Positions 40,084 to 47,739 of a stretch of 64,000 nt of DNA are shown here, one piece after another. The notes below the pieces were generated by a model, which was given only the letters and a program-made list of their open reading frames with translations, had not been told where the DNA came from and ran no database searches. The stretch is from positions 1-64,000 of the forward strand of contig NZ_PISD01000018.1 of assembly GCF_002835735.1 (NCBI RefSeq), written 5' to 3'. Position 1 is the first letter of the stretch, and every line of letters begins with the position of its first letter. The position numbers and the translations under genes were made by a program. Source of the stretch: Cytobacillus horneckiae (GTDB taxonomy: Bacteria > Bacillota > Bacilli > Bacillales > Cytobacillaceae).

Positions 40084-40161
40084 ATGTTTGTAATCGTTAT
40101 GGGCTTAATTGTGTGCAGTGCTGTCGGATGCATTGTGGCAGCTGAGGTTAGTGTAGAATAG
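40084..40161 (+). CDS. 25-residue putative membrane micropeptide
   Basis: ATG lies 8 bases after AAGGAG. The product MFVIVMGLIVCSAVGCIVAA is a single hydrophobic helix with a five-residue tail (EVSVE). It is followed directly by a terminator. No family recognised. Confidence 0.45.
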   Translation: MFVIVMGLIVCSAVGCIVAAEVSVE

Positions 40162-40164
40162 CTG

Positions 40165-40209
40165 AAAGGGGATAAGGGAAACCCGATTGGTGTTCCTTAT
40201 CCCTTTTAT
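40165..40209 (+). terminator. terminator closing the small-ORF cluster
   Basis: AAAGGGGATAAGG pairs with CCTTATCCCTTTT, 14-base loop region, then a short T-rich tail. Confidence 0.75.
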
Positions 40210-40307
40210 CGCGGGTTAATGACCAGTAAGACCCTTCTTCAAGACTCCCTGAGAGAGTCTTGAAGGATAAGTGGGGATAAAGGAAAACCCCGCTTTTGGA
40301 AGTTTCA
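40210..40307 (+). mobile_element. short IS200/IS605-like non-autonomous element (copy D)
   Basis: TTTAT is followed by CGCGGGTTAATGACCAGTAA-GACC, which aligns with the left end of copy A (CGCAGATTAACGAGCACTAA-GACC). A perfect hairpin follows (CTTCAAGACTC / GAGTCTTGAAG, 40237-40265), then a second (GTGGGG / CCCCGC, 40271-40293), then GGAAGTTTCA, the right-end motif of copies A and B. No coding capacity. Confidence 0.5.
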
Positions 40308-40313
40308 TTTTTG

Positions 40314-40472
40314 TTATTTTTCTCCGCGCTTCCAAAGAAATGCGATTAAAATAAAGGAAACGATAAACAATAATATCGGTTTCCATGAAAAATCTTTGAA
40401 AATTAATTCTGCAATACTAACTAAAGTAATGATAAAAAAAACCAATGCCAGTACGAGACGGTTTGCAGCCAT
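40314..40472 (-). CDS. small two-helix membrane protein
   Basis: A 52-residue product with two transmembrane segments (NRLVLALVFFIITLVSIAEL and PILLFIVSFILIAFLW) and a basic end (KRGEK). The start chosen has AGAGGG 8 bases upstream; longer in-frame starts have no site. It is transcribed away from sigK. I do not recognise a specific family. Confidence 0.65.
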   Translation of the reverse strand: MAANRLVLALVFFIITLVSIAELIFKDFSWKPILLFIVSFILIAFLWKRGEK

Positions 40473-40669
40473 GTCTATTTCCCTCTTCTCATCCATCTTA
40501 TAGGTTAATATTAACCGAAAATAACTATCTGCGTCCATTCATCCTCTCTCACTAATTAAACAAGAAAAAGGTTGTCTAAAAAAATAAATCCAATGGACAG
40601 ACAAAAACAACTCCTTGCTTACATAGAAATGTTTTATAAGCGAAAGTTCTAACAAGCGGGGGTGGCGAA

Positions 40670-41389
40670 ATGTCTGGAATTATTACAGCGCTCGGTTTTT
40701 TGGTTAAAGAGATTGTATTTCTCGTATCGTATGTAAAGAATAATGCCTTTCCTCAGCCGTTGTCGCCTGCTGATGAAAAAAAATACTTACGGAAAATGGC
40801 GGCTGGGGATCCGCATGCGCGCAATATGCTAATAGAACATAATTTGCGGCTAGTAGCACATATTGTAAAAAAATTTGAAAATACTGGCGAGGATGCGGAA
40901 GATTTAATATCAATTGGCACAATCGGCTTGATTAAAGCGATTGAGAGCTATTCTGAAGGTAAAGGGACAAAGCTTGCAACCTATGCAGCACGTTGTATCG
41001 AAAACGAAATTCTCATGCATTTAAGAGCATTAAAAAAAACAAAAAAGGACGTTTCGCTGCATGATCCAATTGGCCAGGATAAAGAAGGGAATGAAATTTC
41101 TCTTATCGATGTACTAAAATCAGAATCTGAAGATGTGATTAATACAATTCAGTTAAATATGGAGTTAGAAAAAGTAAGGGAGTACATTGATGTTCTGGAT
41201 AATCGTGAAAAGGAAGTAATCGTTGGTCGCTTCGGACTCGATTTAAAGAAAGAAAAAACACAGCGGGAAATCGCAAAGGAATTAGGAATATCGCGCAGTT
41301 ATGTATCCCGTATAGAAAAGCGGGCATTAATGAAAATGTTTCATGAGTTTTACCGTGCGGAAAAAGAGAAAAGGAAAAATGAGTCCTAA
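40670..41389 (+). CDS. sigK: mother-cell sporulation sigma factor SigK (pro-sigma-K)
   Basis: Late mother-cell sigma factor. The 239-residue precursor has a hydrophobic N-terminal pro-region of about 20 residues ([20 protein letters not shown]) that is removed by SpoIVFB. Region 2 follows ([55 protein letters not shown]), then region 4 with helix-turn-helix [23 protein letters not shown]. It is one continuous gene: no skin-type element interrupts it, unlike B. subtilis. GCGGGGGTGG precedes ATG. Confidence 0.97.
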   Translation: MSGIITALGFLVKEIVFLVSYVKNNAFPQPLSPADEKKYLRKMAAGDPHARNMLIEHNLRLVAHIVKKFENTGEDAEDLISIGTIGLIKAIESYSEGKGTKLATYAARCIENEILMHLRALKKTKKDVSLHDPIGQDKEGNEISLIDVLKSESEDVINTIQLNMELEKVREYIDVLDNREKEVIVGRFGLDLKKEKTQREIAKELGISRSYVSRIEKRALMKMFHEFYRAEKEKRKNES

Positions 41390-41491
41390 CTCATTCAAAT
41401 TATTTATTTGATTAAAATGTAAGATGTCTAATAGGGTCTCTCCTTTTGGCTCCTTTTTTTTGCCTTTTGAAAAACGGCGCAGGTACTTTAT

Positions 41492-41521
41492 TTGACGATG
41501 ATAATCATTATCATTTATAAT
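41492..41521 (+). promoter_or_regulatory. promoter of hmoA with Fur box in the spacer
   Basis: TTGACG and TATAAT are separated by 18 bases. The spacer contains the perfect Fur-type repeat TGATAAT-C-ATTATCA (41499-41513). Iron-bound Fur would block RNA polymerase, so the gene should be on when iron is scarce. Confidence 0.88.
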
Positions 41522-41557
41522 ACTTTACAGGCAAAGTGAAGGAATGGAGTGAATGAT

Positions 41558-41890
41558 ATGTTCGTACAAATGAGGAAATTTACTGTAACTGAAGGCAACG
41601 CGACTAAAATTGTAGATCGTTTTAGCAATAAAGGCATCATTGAAGAACAGGATGGATTTATTGATTCTACAATTATGGTGAAAAAAGTTCGCCGCGGTGA
41701 TGAAGAAGTGGTGGTTCTTGTGCGCTGGGAATCAGAAGACCACTGGAAAGCTTGGGAGAAAAGTGATGCACATATTGCTGGTCATAAAGCAAAAATTGGA
41801 CAGCCAAAACCGGAATATATTATTGAATCCGAAGGTGGAGTTTATGAAGTGAAAACGGTGAAAACACCTGCTGACACTTCAAAGGCATAG
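41558..41890 (+). CDS. hmoA: heme-degrading monooxygenase HmoA
   Basis: A 110-residue antibiotic-biosynthesis-monooxygenase-fold protein of the IsdG/HmoA type, which opens heme to release iron. It starts MFVQMRKFTVTEGNA and has GIIEEQDGFID and VLVRWESEDHWKAWEKSDAH, with a C-terminal histidine region. ATG is 7 bases after GGAG; an in-frame GTG overlaps that site. The Fur box upstream fits a role in heme-iron use. Confidence 0.9.
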   Translation: MFVQMRKFTVTEGNATKIVDRFSNKGIIEEQDGFIDSTIMVKKVRRGDEEVVVLVRWESEDHWKAWEKSDAHIAGHKAKIGQPKPEYIIESEGGVYEVKTVKTPADTSKA

Positions 41891-41896
41891 TAAGGT

Positions 41897-41941
41897 GCAA
41901 AAAAGGCGATCCAGAAGTCAGTTCTGGATCGCCTTTTTTCA
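41897..41941. terminator. bidirectional terminator between hmoA and the lipoprotein gene
   Basis: AAAAAAGGCGATCCAGAA / TTCTGGATCGCCTTTTTT perfect inverted repeat between convergent genes. Confidence 0.9.
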
Positions 41942-41947
41942 ATCAAA

Positions 41948-42919
41948 TTATTCAATGCGCCCATTGCTTAATAATAGACTCCAGCTTTCACCCAAATCTG
42001 TCGTTTCATATACATCAGAAAGATAAGTGGAAAAGGCAACTGTTTGTTCACTGTTTTGGTTTACGGTAATAAAAGTAATTGGGTTATCATATTTAAGAAA
42101 AGGTATATCGATTTCTTCTATTTTGCGTGATTCTAAATCAAGTTTGTTTAGCTTGATTTTTTCATTTTCTACGGACGAGTAGAAAAGCGTGTCGTTGGAG
42201 AATGCAAGTGCTGTTACCATTACAGGGTCTGAAATCAACTCCATACTTTCACCGCTGTCTTCAGATAAATAGATCCCGCTGCGCGTAGCCATAGCCATTA
42301 TTTCATTATCTTCAGGGTGTGGAGCAATCATTCCAAGAGTATTTGCGTCCATTCCATTCAATGCTAATGGGTCCCAGCTTTTTCCGCCATCATTAGAAAT
42401 GTAAACGCCTTGAGCTAACTCATTTGAATCTTCTTGCTGGATAAGATACAATGTTTCCGTTTTATAGCCGGCCGATAAAAATTGAAAGGCTTCTTTACCG
42501 CTTAAAGATACTGGCTGAATAGTAGCTCCCTTATCCGTGCTCTTACTCACCCCTAAAGCTGCGTTATTGTCTTTAGAAGCATTTGCTTTCATGCCGCTAG
42601 TATAAAAACCATCAGAAACTGCTGAGAAGCCATAAAAGTTGTGATTTTCAGCAGTATTTTCGAACCATTTATTTTCTCTATAGATTTTTAATCCATCAGT
42701 TGTAGCAATATATAAACCATCATCATTTCCAGGGTAGCCAATTCCTTGTAATTGCTCAAGCTGTTTAGGGGAAGCCGCAACGGTTTCAAATTTACGATTA
42801 TCTTCGGTTGTTTGTTGGGGTGCCTCTGTATTCTTTGTCTCTTTCTCATCTGAACTAGAACAACCTGTCATAAAAATAAGAAAGAATAGCAATAAGCCGA
42901 CGGAATATTTCCACTTCAT
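41948..42919 (-). CDS. lipoprotein with BNR/photosystem-stability-like beta-propeller
   Basis: The signal peptide ends in lipobox FMTGC (Cys20), followed by a polar linker rich in Ser, Glu and Thr. The rest is beta-rich with Asp-box-like motifs (SKSTDKGATIQP, SNDGGKSWDPLA, SEDSGESMELI, TTDLGESWSLL), typical of sialidase-like propellers. I associate such proteins with the F510_1955 family of putative glycosylhydrolases, but see no catalytic motif. Membrane-anchored on the outer face of the cell membrane. Confidence 0.8.
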   Translation of the reverse strand: MKWKYSVGLLLFFLIFMTGCSSSDEKETKNTEAPQQTTEDNRKFETVAASPKQLEQLQGIGYPGNDDGLYIATTDGLKIYRENKWFENTAENHNFYGFSAVSDGFYTSGMKANASKDNNAALGVSKSTDKGATIQPVSLSGKEAFQFLSAGYKTETLYLIQQEDSNELAQGVYISNDGGKSWDPLALNGMDANTLGMIAPHPEDNEIMAMATRSGIYLSEDSGESMELISDPVMVTALAFSNDTLFYSSVENEKIKLNKLDLESRKIEEIDIPFLKYDNPITFITVNQNSEQTVAFSTYLSDVYETTDLGESWSLLLSNGRIE

Positions 42920-43092
42920 CTTTTAAACCACTCCAAGATATGTCATTTATTTTGTAGCCAATATTCTACTTACTTTAAGGTAATGGAGTACAACCTGCAT
43001 GTCAAATAGATGTCACCTTCGAAATTATTGATAGAAATTTCAGAATAAAATTCCTATAATAGGATTAGTACATATTGAAAGGGAGAGATAAA

Positions 43093-44889
43093 ATGACAGC
43101 TGCTATATATTCTGATGTATGGGATTTGGATACCTTCTTTCTAGGGGGAAGTGAGTCAGCGGAATTTCAAGCTTATTTAATGGAGGTCCATAAGCGCATT
43201 GATTCCTTAAGTCAGGCGATACATAGTTGGGATGTAGCAAATAACGAAGAGGATAGAGAAAAAATCACTCAAATCCTGTTTTTATTTCAGCAGGCAGGGG
43301 TGAAGATAAGACAGGCCGGAGCCTATGTATCTTGTTTGGAAGCGGAAAATACAGCAGATACAAATGCCGGACCATTAAGAGCAAGGGTGACAGAGTTAAG
43401 CGCAGACTTAAACACAAGTTTATTGCCGTTTGATCAAAAGCTTACAAAGATTAAGCATGATTTATGGCAAGCGTTTTTACAAACGGATGAATTAAAAGAA
43501 ATATCCTTTATTCTGAATGAAAGACGTGAAAAAGCACAGGAGAAGCTGTCTCAGGAAGAGGAAGCAATCATACAATCTCTAAGTGTTGATGGTTACCATG
43601 GGTGGGGTCAGATGTATGATGTAGTTGTTGGTACGATGGTAATTCCTTTTGTCGAGAATGGAGCAGAACAGAATTTATCTGTTGGACAAGCAGCAAATAA
43701 ATTCTCTCATCCAGATAGAAACGTAAGGCAAGCTGTATTTACAAAATGGGAGCAAGCATGGCAGGATAAAGCTCCATATTTTGCAAAAACATTAAATCAT
43801 CTCGCTGGCTTTCGATTAAATATTTATAAAAAACGAGGCTGGGATGACCCGCTAAAGGAGCCATTGGCAATTAATAGAATGGAGCGGAACACACTTGATG
43901 CTATGTGGGACGTCATTGCCAAGAATAAAGCGCCATTTGTGAAGTTTTTAGAACGTAAAGCGGAATTATTAGGGGTGGAAAAGCTTAGCTGGTATGATTT
44001 AGACGCTCCGCTTGGAAGCGCTGAAACAAAGGTATCCTACCAAGAGGGTGCTGAGTTTATCATTGAGCATTTTAGCCAATTCGGCCAAGAGATGAAGGCT
44101 TTTGCAGAAAAAGCTTTTGAAAACCGGTGGATTGAAGCTGAAGACCGCCCAAGTAAAAAGCCTGGTGGCTTTCATACTTATTTTGCCGAAAGCCAGGAGT
44201 CGAGAATTTTTATGACGTATTCCGGTTCGGCTTCAAATGTATCGACATTGGCGCATGAATTGGGTCATGGCTTTCATACTTACGCAATGAAAGACTTGCA
44301 CTTTTTAAATCGCAACTACTCCATGAATGTGGCTGAAACTGCGTCAACTTTTGCAGAAATGATTGTTGCTGATGCGTCAGTAAAAAATGCAAAAACAGAT
44401 GAGGAAAAGCTCGCACTGCTTGAAGATAAAATTCAGCGCTCTGTAGCGTTGCTAATGAACATTCATGCGCGCTTCCTTTTTGAAACAAAATATTATAATG
44501 AAAGAGCAAAAGGAATGGTTTCCGCTGAAAGATTAAATGAGCTGATGACTGAAGCTCAGAAGGAAGCTTATGGTCATGCGCTCGATGAGTATCATCCGTC
44601 ATTCTGGTCATCAAAGCTTCATTTTTATATTACCGGCGTACCGTTTTATAATTTTCCATATACGTTTGGCTATTTGTTCTCGCTTGGTATTTATGCTTAT
44701 GCGCAAGAAAAGGGAGCAGCTTACGAGGAGCAGTACATTGCCCTTTTAAAAGATACCGCCTCTATGAAAGTAGAAGACCTTGCGAAGAAGCATTTGCAGA
44801 CAGACTTAACTAAACCTGATTTTTGGGAAAAAGCAGTGCAATTATGCATTGATGATGTAGAAGAATTTTTAAGCTTAACACAGTCGTAA
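43093..44889 (+). CDS. M3 family oligoendopeptidase (PepF-like)
   Basis: Zinc metallopeptidase of 598 residues degrading short peptides in the cytoplasm. The zinc site HELGH is at His388-His392 in TLAHELGHGFHTYAM. The third ligand Glu is in the following helix (NVAETASTFAEMI). The N-terminal PepF-type helical domain spans about 1-190. ATG follows AAGGGAGAG; a TTG six codons upstream is unlikely as it precedes the ribosome binding site. Its own terminator follows. Related to B. subtilis YjbG/YusX-like enzymes; exact orthologue not assigned. Confidence 0.92.
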   Translation: MTAAIYSDVWDLDTFFLGGSESAEFQAYLMEVHKRIDSLSQAIHSWDVANNEEDREKITQILFLFQQAGVKIRQAGAYVSCLEAENTADTNAGPLRARVTELSADLNTSLLPFDQKLTKIKHDLWQAFLQTDELKEISFILNERREKAQEKLSQEEEAIIQSLSVDGYHGWGQMYDVVVGTMVIPFVENGAEQNLSVGQAANKFSHPDRNVRQAVFTKWEQAWQDKAPYFAKTLNHLAGFRLNIYKKRGWDDPLKEPLAINRMERNTLDAMWDVIAKNKAPFVKFLERKAELLGVEKLSWYDLDAPLGSAETKVSYQEGAEFIIEHFSQFGQEMKAFAEKAFENRWIEAEDRPSKKPGGFHTYFAESQESRIFMTYSGSASNVSTLAHELGHGFHTYAMKDLHFLNRNYSMNVAETASTFAEMIVADASVKNAKTDEEKLALLEDKIQRSVALLMNIHARFLFETKYYNERAKGMVSAERLNELMTEAQKEAYGHALDEYHPSFWSSKLHFYITGVPFYNFPYTFGYLFSLGIYAYAQEKGAAYEEQYIALLKDTASMKVEDLAKKHLQTDLTKPDFWEKAVQLCIDDVEEFLSLTQS

Positions 44890-44895
44890 CAATTT

Positions 44896-44931
44896 AAGAT
44901 CTCATTGAATTTTTTCAATGAGATTTTTTTG
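44896..44931 (+). terminator. Rho-independent terminator after the M3 peptidase
   Basis: ATCTCATTGAA / TTCAATGAGAT stem followed by TTTTTTT. Confidence 0.9.
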
Positions 44932-45081
44932 GTCCATTTTGCTTTACCTTCATAGAGCCTCGCAAATAAAAATGGATGAGATTCCAAATATCCTCTAATT
45001 TTAATAGTCCAGTTGTTCTTTCAAATGATATAATAGCACTCATGGAATCATCACATTTGTTTAGTAACATGATTCTATTGA

Positions 45082-45112
45082 TTTATCGCAGATTAACGGC
45101 AATTAGACCAGA
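45082..45112 (+). mobile_element. left-end remnant of the IS200/IS605-like element (copy C)
   Basis: TTTAT directly followed by CGCAGATTAACGG and CAATTAGACC, matching the left ends of copies A, B and D. No right end is visible in the 200 bases after it, so this is a remnant. Confidence 0.4.
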
Positions 45113-45307
45113 ATGCGAAAGAGCGGAAAAAACTTTGATAAAATTGTTCGTAAAAACTCTAATTGATTTGTGAGAGTAGAGAAATATCTTACTAATTGAA
45201 GGTTCGCTTTATTTGAATATAATCATTAATTGATGTAGTCTTGTCACTTTTAATTCAATGATGCGATAATAAGATAAATATGAACGAAGTAAAGAAAGGT
45301 GTAAAAT

Positions 45308-46087
45308 ATGAAGCAGTCCATCTACCGTGCAATGATTGAATTAACAAATGGGAGGTTCACATCTTCGCTTTTGTACAAATTTGCAAGGTCAAAATTAAGC
45401 AGATTTGCAATCGCCCCATTTTCAAAAACATATAGAATTAATGAAAGTGAAATTGAAAATGAACTTAGCAGCTTTGCAACCTTACATGAATTTTTTATTA
45501 GGAAGTTAAAACTAGACGCCAGGCCGATCGACGTGGATGAGGATTCAATTGTAAGCCCTGTCGATGCTGTGATTGAGGATATTGGTCTTGTTGATAATGA
45601 TCGTAAAATAACAGTAAAAGAAAAAGATTACTCTATAGCAGAAATGCTGGGCGGAGATGAAGAGGCGGAAAAGTATAAAGGTGGAACTTTTATGATTCTT
45701 TATTTAAGTCCTAGCCATTATCATCGAATTCATAGTCCGGTAACTGGAAAAGTTAAAAGGCAATGGACACTTGGCAAAAAGTCATATCCTGTAAATAAGT
45801 GGGGTCTTGCCTTCGGAAAAGATACGTTATCTAAAAATTATCGGAAAATATCAGAAGTGCAATTTGACGGTGGAGAATTAGCGATTGTAAAAGTGGGCGC
45901 AATGTTCGTAAATTCTATTGAAAGAACACATGTAAATGAAACATTGCAAAAAGGCGAGGAAATGGCATATTTTTCTTTTGGTTCGACAGTTATATTACTT
46001 TTTCAAAAGGATGCCTTTCAGTTATTACCTTCCATCCAAGCACCTGCACCGGTGAAAGTGGGAGAATGTATAGGTCATATTGTGTGA
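45308..46087 (+). CDS. psd: phosphatidylserine decarboxylase proenzyme
   Basis: Membrane-associated pyruvoyl enzyme making phosphatidylethanolamine. The 259-residue proenzyme has TLHEFFIRKLKLDARPID, SPVDAVIEDIG, YLSPSHYHRIHSPVTG (active-site histidine region) and the self-cleavage site FGST with the pyruvoyl-forming Ser226. ATG follows GAAAGGTG. A TTGTCA...GATAAT promoter-like pair lies about 50 bases upstream. Located beside sda; in B. subtilis psd lies elsewhere and yqeF occupies this spot. Confidence 0.95.
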   Translation: MKQSIYRAMIELTNGRFTSSLLYKFARSKLSRFAIAPFSKTYRINESEIENELSSFATLHEFFIRKLKLDARPIDVDEDSIVSPVDAVIEDIGLVDNDRKITVKEKDYSIAEMLGGDEEAEKYKGGTFMILYLSPSHYHRIHSPVTGKVKRQWTLGKKSYPVNKWGLAFGKDTLSKNYRKISEVQFDGGELAIVKVGAMFVNSIERTHVNETLQKGEEMAYFSFGSTVILLFQKDAFQLLPSIQAPAPVKVGECIGHIV

Positions 46088-46101
46088 AAGATAGAATAAC
46101 T

Positions 46102-46143
46102 TGGCATTCGCCAAGTCTACTTAGCGAATGCCATAGTTTTTCA
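46102..46143 (+). terminator. Rho-independent terminator after psd
   Basis: TGGCATTCGC / GCGAATGCCA stem with 12-base loop, then TAGTTTTTC. Confidence 0.8.
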
Positions 46144-46199
46144 GTTCACGTAACCGGATAGCCAAAAAGAAAAAGCCCTCTTATTTGGGCTGACTTCCT

Positions 46200-46340
46200 T
46201 TAAGAGGAAGCTTTAATTCTATTTGATAAAGATCTCCTGTGAATTTCAGTCTCAATGAGACGGATAAAGTCCAGGGAAAGTTGTAGTTTTATGGCTTTAT
46301 GGTAGGACTCAATTAATAACTCATCAGATAATTTTCGCAT
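46200..46340 (-). CDS. sda: sporulation checkpoint protein Sda
   Basis: A 46-residue antikinase that blocks KinA and so delays sporulation when DNA replication is perturbed. The N-terminus [20 protein letters not shown] and the [15 protein letters not shown] segment match the Sda helical hairpin. ATG is preceded by GGAGGTGAGAG on the minus strand. Several DnaA boxes lie upstream, consistent with DnaA-activated expression. The gene sits before yqeG, as in B. subtilis. Confidence 0.95.
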   Translation of the reverse strand: MRKLSDELLIESYHKAIKLQLSLDFIRLIETEIHRRSLSNRIKASS

Positions 46341-46460
46341 GTTGGACTCTCACCTCCATCAAATGATTCGTTCTAGCTAATCAATTTATTTCATAAGATG
46401 TAGGTTTCCTAGCTGTAAGTATAACTTTAGCAGAACGAAAGAAATAGAACAATCGTTCGT

Positions 46461-46559
46461 TTATCCACAGCGAATAGTGGATAACTTGTTATTAATTTGT
46501 TAATATGTTCCACTAAGTGGTAAGCTGAGCAGTGTATAATGTGCATAACGTTATCCACA
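46461..46559. promoter_or_regulatory. DnaA-box cluster upstream of sda
   Basis: TTATCCACA at 46461-46469 and 46551-46559 are perfect boxes. AGTGGATAA at 46476-46484 (8 of 9 on the reverse strand) and TGTGCATAA at 46540-46548 (reverse of TTATGCACA) are further matches. DnaA activation of sda is established in B. subtilis and couples replication status to sporulation. Confidence 0.85.
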
Positions 46560-46968
46560 ATTTTTTTAGAGTGAAAATTGTCGAAAAATATTTTATGTAT
46601 AAATAAACTGAATCGGTATGAATGGCTAAAATAGGATTGACCGCAATATTCGAATATGCCATAGTAGGGCAGGATAATAAATAATTACCATTCTCAGTTA
46701 TCTTAATGAATTACAATTAACATAAATCTCACCTAAACGGGACTAGAGGAATTGTAAGACTGCAAGTATTGATTAGTTATCTAATAAAAATGGGACATAA
46801 AAGAGTAAAAAACAAAAGGGCAGTGCGTCGCCTCCTTGATTTGAGTCTGATTGAAGGGCAGATAATTTCGACTACCTTGCTTTATTTGAGACATGTGTTG
46901 TTGCAAGGCAGGAAAGGTAGTAAGAGTTTGAAAATAGAAGACGGATTTGATCAATGAGATCTACTAAT
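46560..46968. other. intergenic stretch without a supported gene
   Basis: AT-rich sequence between the DnaA boxes and the element at 46969. A 62-codon frame (46769-46957) has no ribosome binding site or recognisable family. I see no tRNA or known RNA here. Confidence 0.5.
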
Positions 46969-47157
46969 CGCAGATTAACGAGCACTAAGACCGCCACCTC
47001 AAAGTTTAGGTGGCGTATATGCCCGTAAAAGCCCGCTTCTTATAATTCAGACTAAATACGCACTTACTGTGGCAACGTCTGAGTGACCCGTCTCCTGCGT
47101 GCCAAAACTAACCTTCAGTGGGGGATTTAGAAACACCTCCACTGAAGGAAGTTTCAC
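46969..47157 (+). mobile_element. IS200/IS605-like non-autonomous element (copy A)
   Basis: Left end CGCAGATTAACG, then a perfect hairpin CGCCACCT / AGGTGGCG (46992-47015). Next comes a structured middle with pairs such as TCAGAC/GTCTGA and ACGCA/TGCGT. A right-end hairpin CCTTCAGTGG / CCACTGAAGG (47112-47148) and GAAGTTTCAC close it, followed by TTTAT. There are no terminal inverted repeats and no transposase. Subterminal hairpins at both ends are the hallmark of IS200/IS605 and their short derivatives. Confidence 0.5.
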
Positions 47158-47219
47158 TTTATCGGGTATAAATAAAAAGTGCAGATTTTGATATTAAAAA
47201 GATTGAGGTGTAAATAATA

Positions 47220-47735
47220 GTGTTAAAAAACTTTTTGCCGGACCAGCATGTGAAAACCGTCTTTGAGGTCACACCTGAATTATTAAAAGAGCAGGGTGTG
47301 AAGGGAATCATTACAGATTTAGACAATACGCTTGTAGAATGGGATAGACCACATGCTACTCCGCAATTAATTAAGTGGTTTGAAGAATTAAAAATGAGCG
47401 ATATAAAGGTAACGATTGTTTCCAATAACAATGAGAGCAGGGTAAGGGCTTTTTCAGACCCGTTGAATATACCATTTATTTATCAGGCAAGAAAACCGAT
47501 GGGGCGTGCATTTAAAAGAGCGCTTCGTGAAATGAATTTAACTCAGAAGGAAACGGTCGTCATAGGAGATCAGCTTTTAACAGATGTATTAGGCGGAAAT
47601 AGAAGCGGATTTAATACCATTTTAGTCGTTCCGGTCGCACAAACTGATGGTTTTATGACTAGATTCAACCGTAAAATTGAACGAAGAATTCTTAATTGGT
47701 TTAGAAAAAAAGGTATGATTAGCTGGGAGGATTAA
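47220..47735 (+). CDS. yqeG: YqeG family HAD-type phosphatase
   Basis: A 171-residue HAD superfamily IIIA phosphatase: catalytic DLDNTLVEWDR at about residue 38, VTIVSNNNESR (motif II), and KPMGRAFKRAL with GDQLLTDVLGGNRSG (motifs III-IV). GTG start lies 9 bases after GAGGTG. First gene of the eight-gene operon to yqeM; only 4 bases separate it from yqeH. Substrate unknown. Confidence 0.93.
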   Translation: MLKNFLPDQHVKTVFEVTPELLKEQGVKGIITDLDNTLVEWDRPHATPQLIKWFEELKMSDIKVTIVSNNNESRVRAFSDPLNIPFIYQARKPMGRAFKRALREMNLTQKETVVIGDQLLTDVLGGNRSGFNTILVVPVAQTDGFMTRFNRKIERRILNWFRKKGMISWED

Positions 47736-47739
47736 GGAA

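Noticed and set aside
39208-40669. luxS or yrhC after mccB
   Set aside because: No frame here resembles either protein; only micro-ORFs and a two-helix membrane protein are present.
46769-46957. 62-codon frame between sda and yqeG
   Set aside because: No ribosome binding site and no recognisable family; basic composition alone is not evidence.
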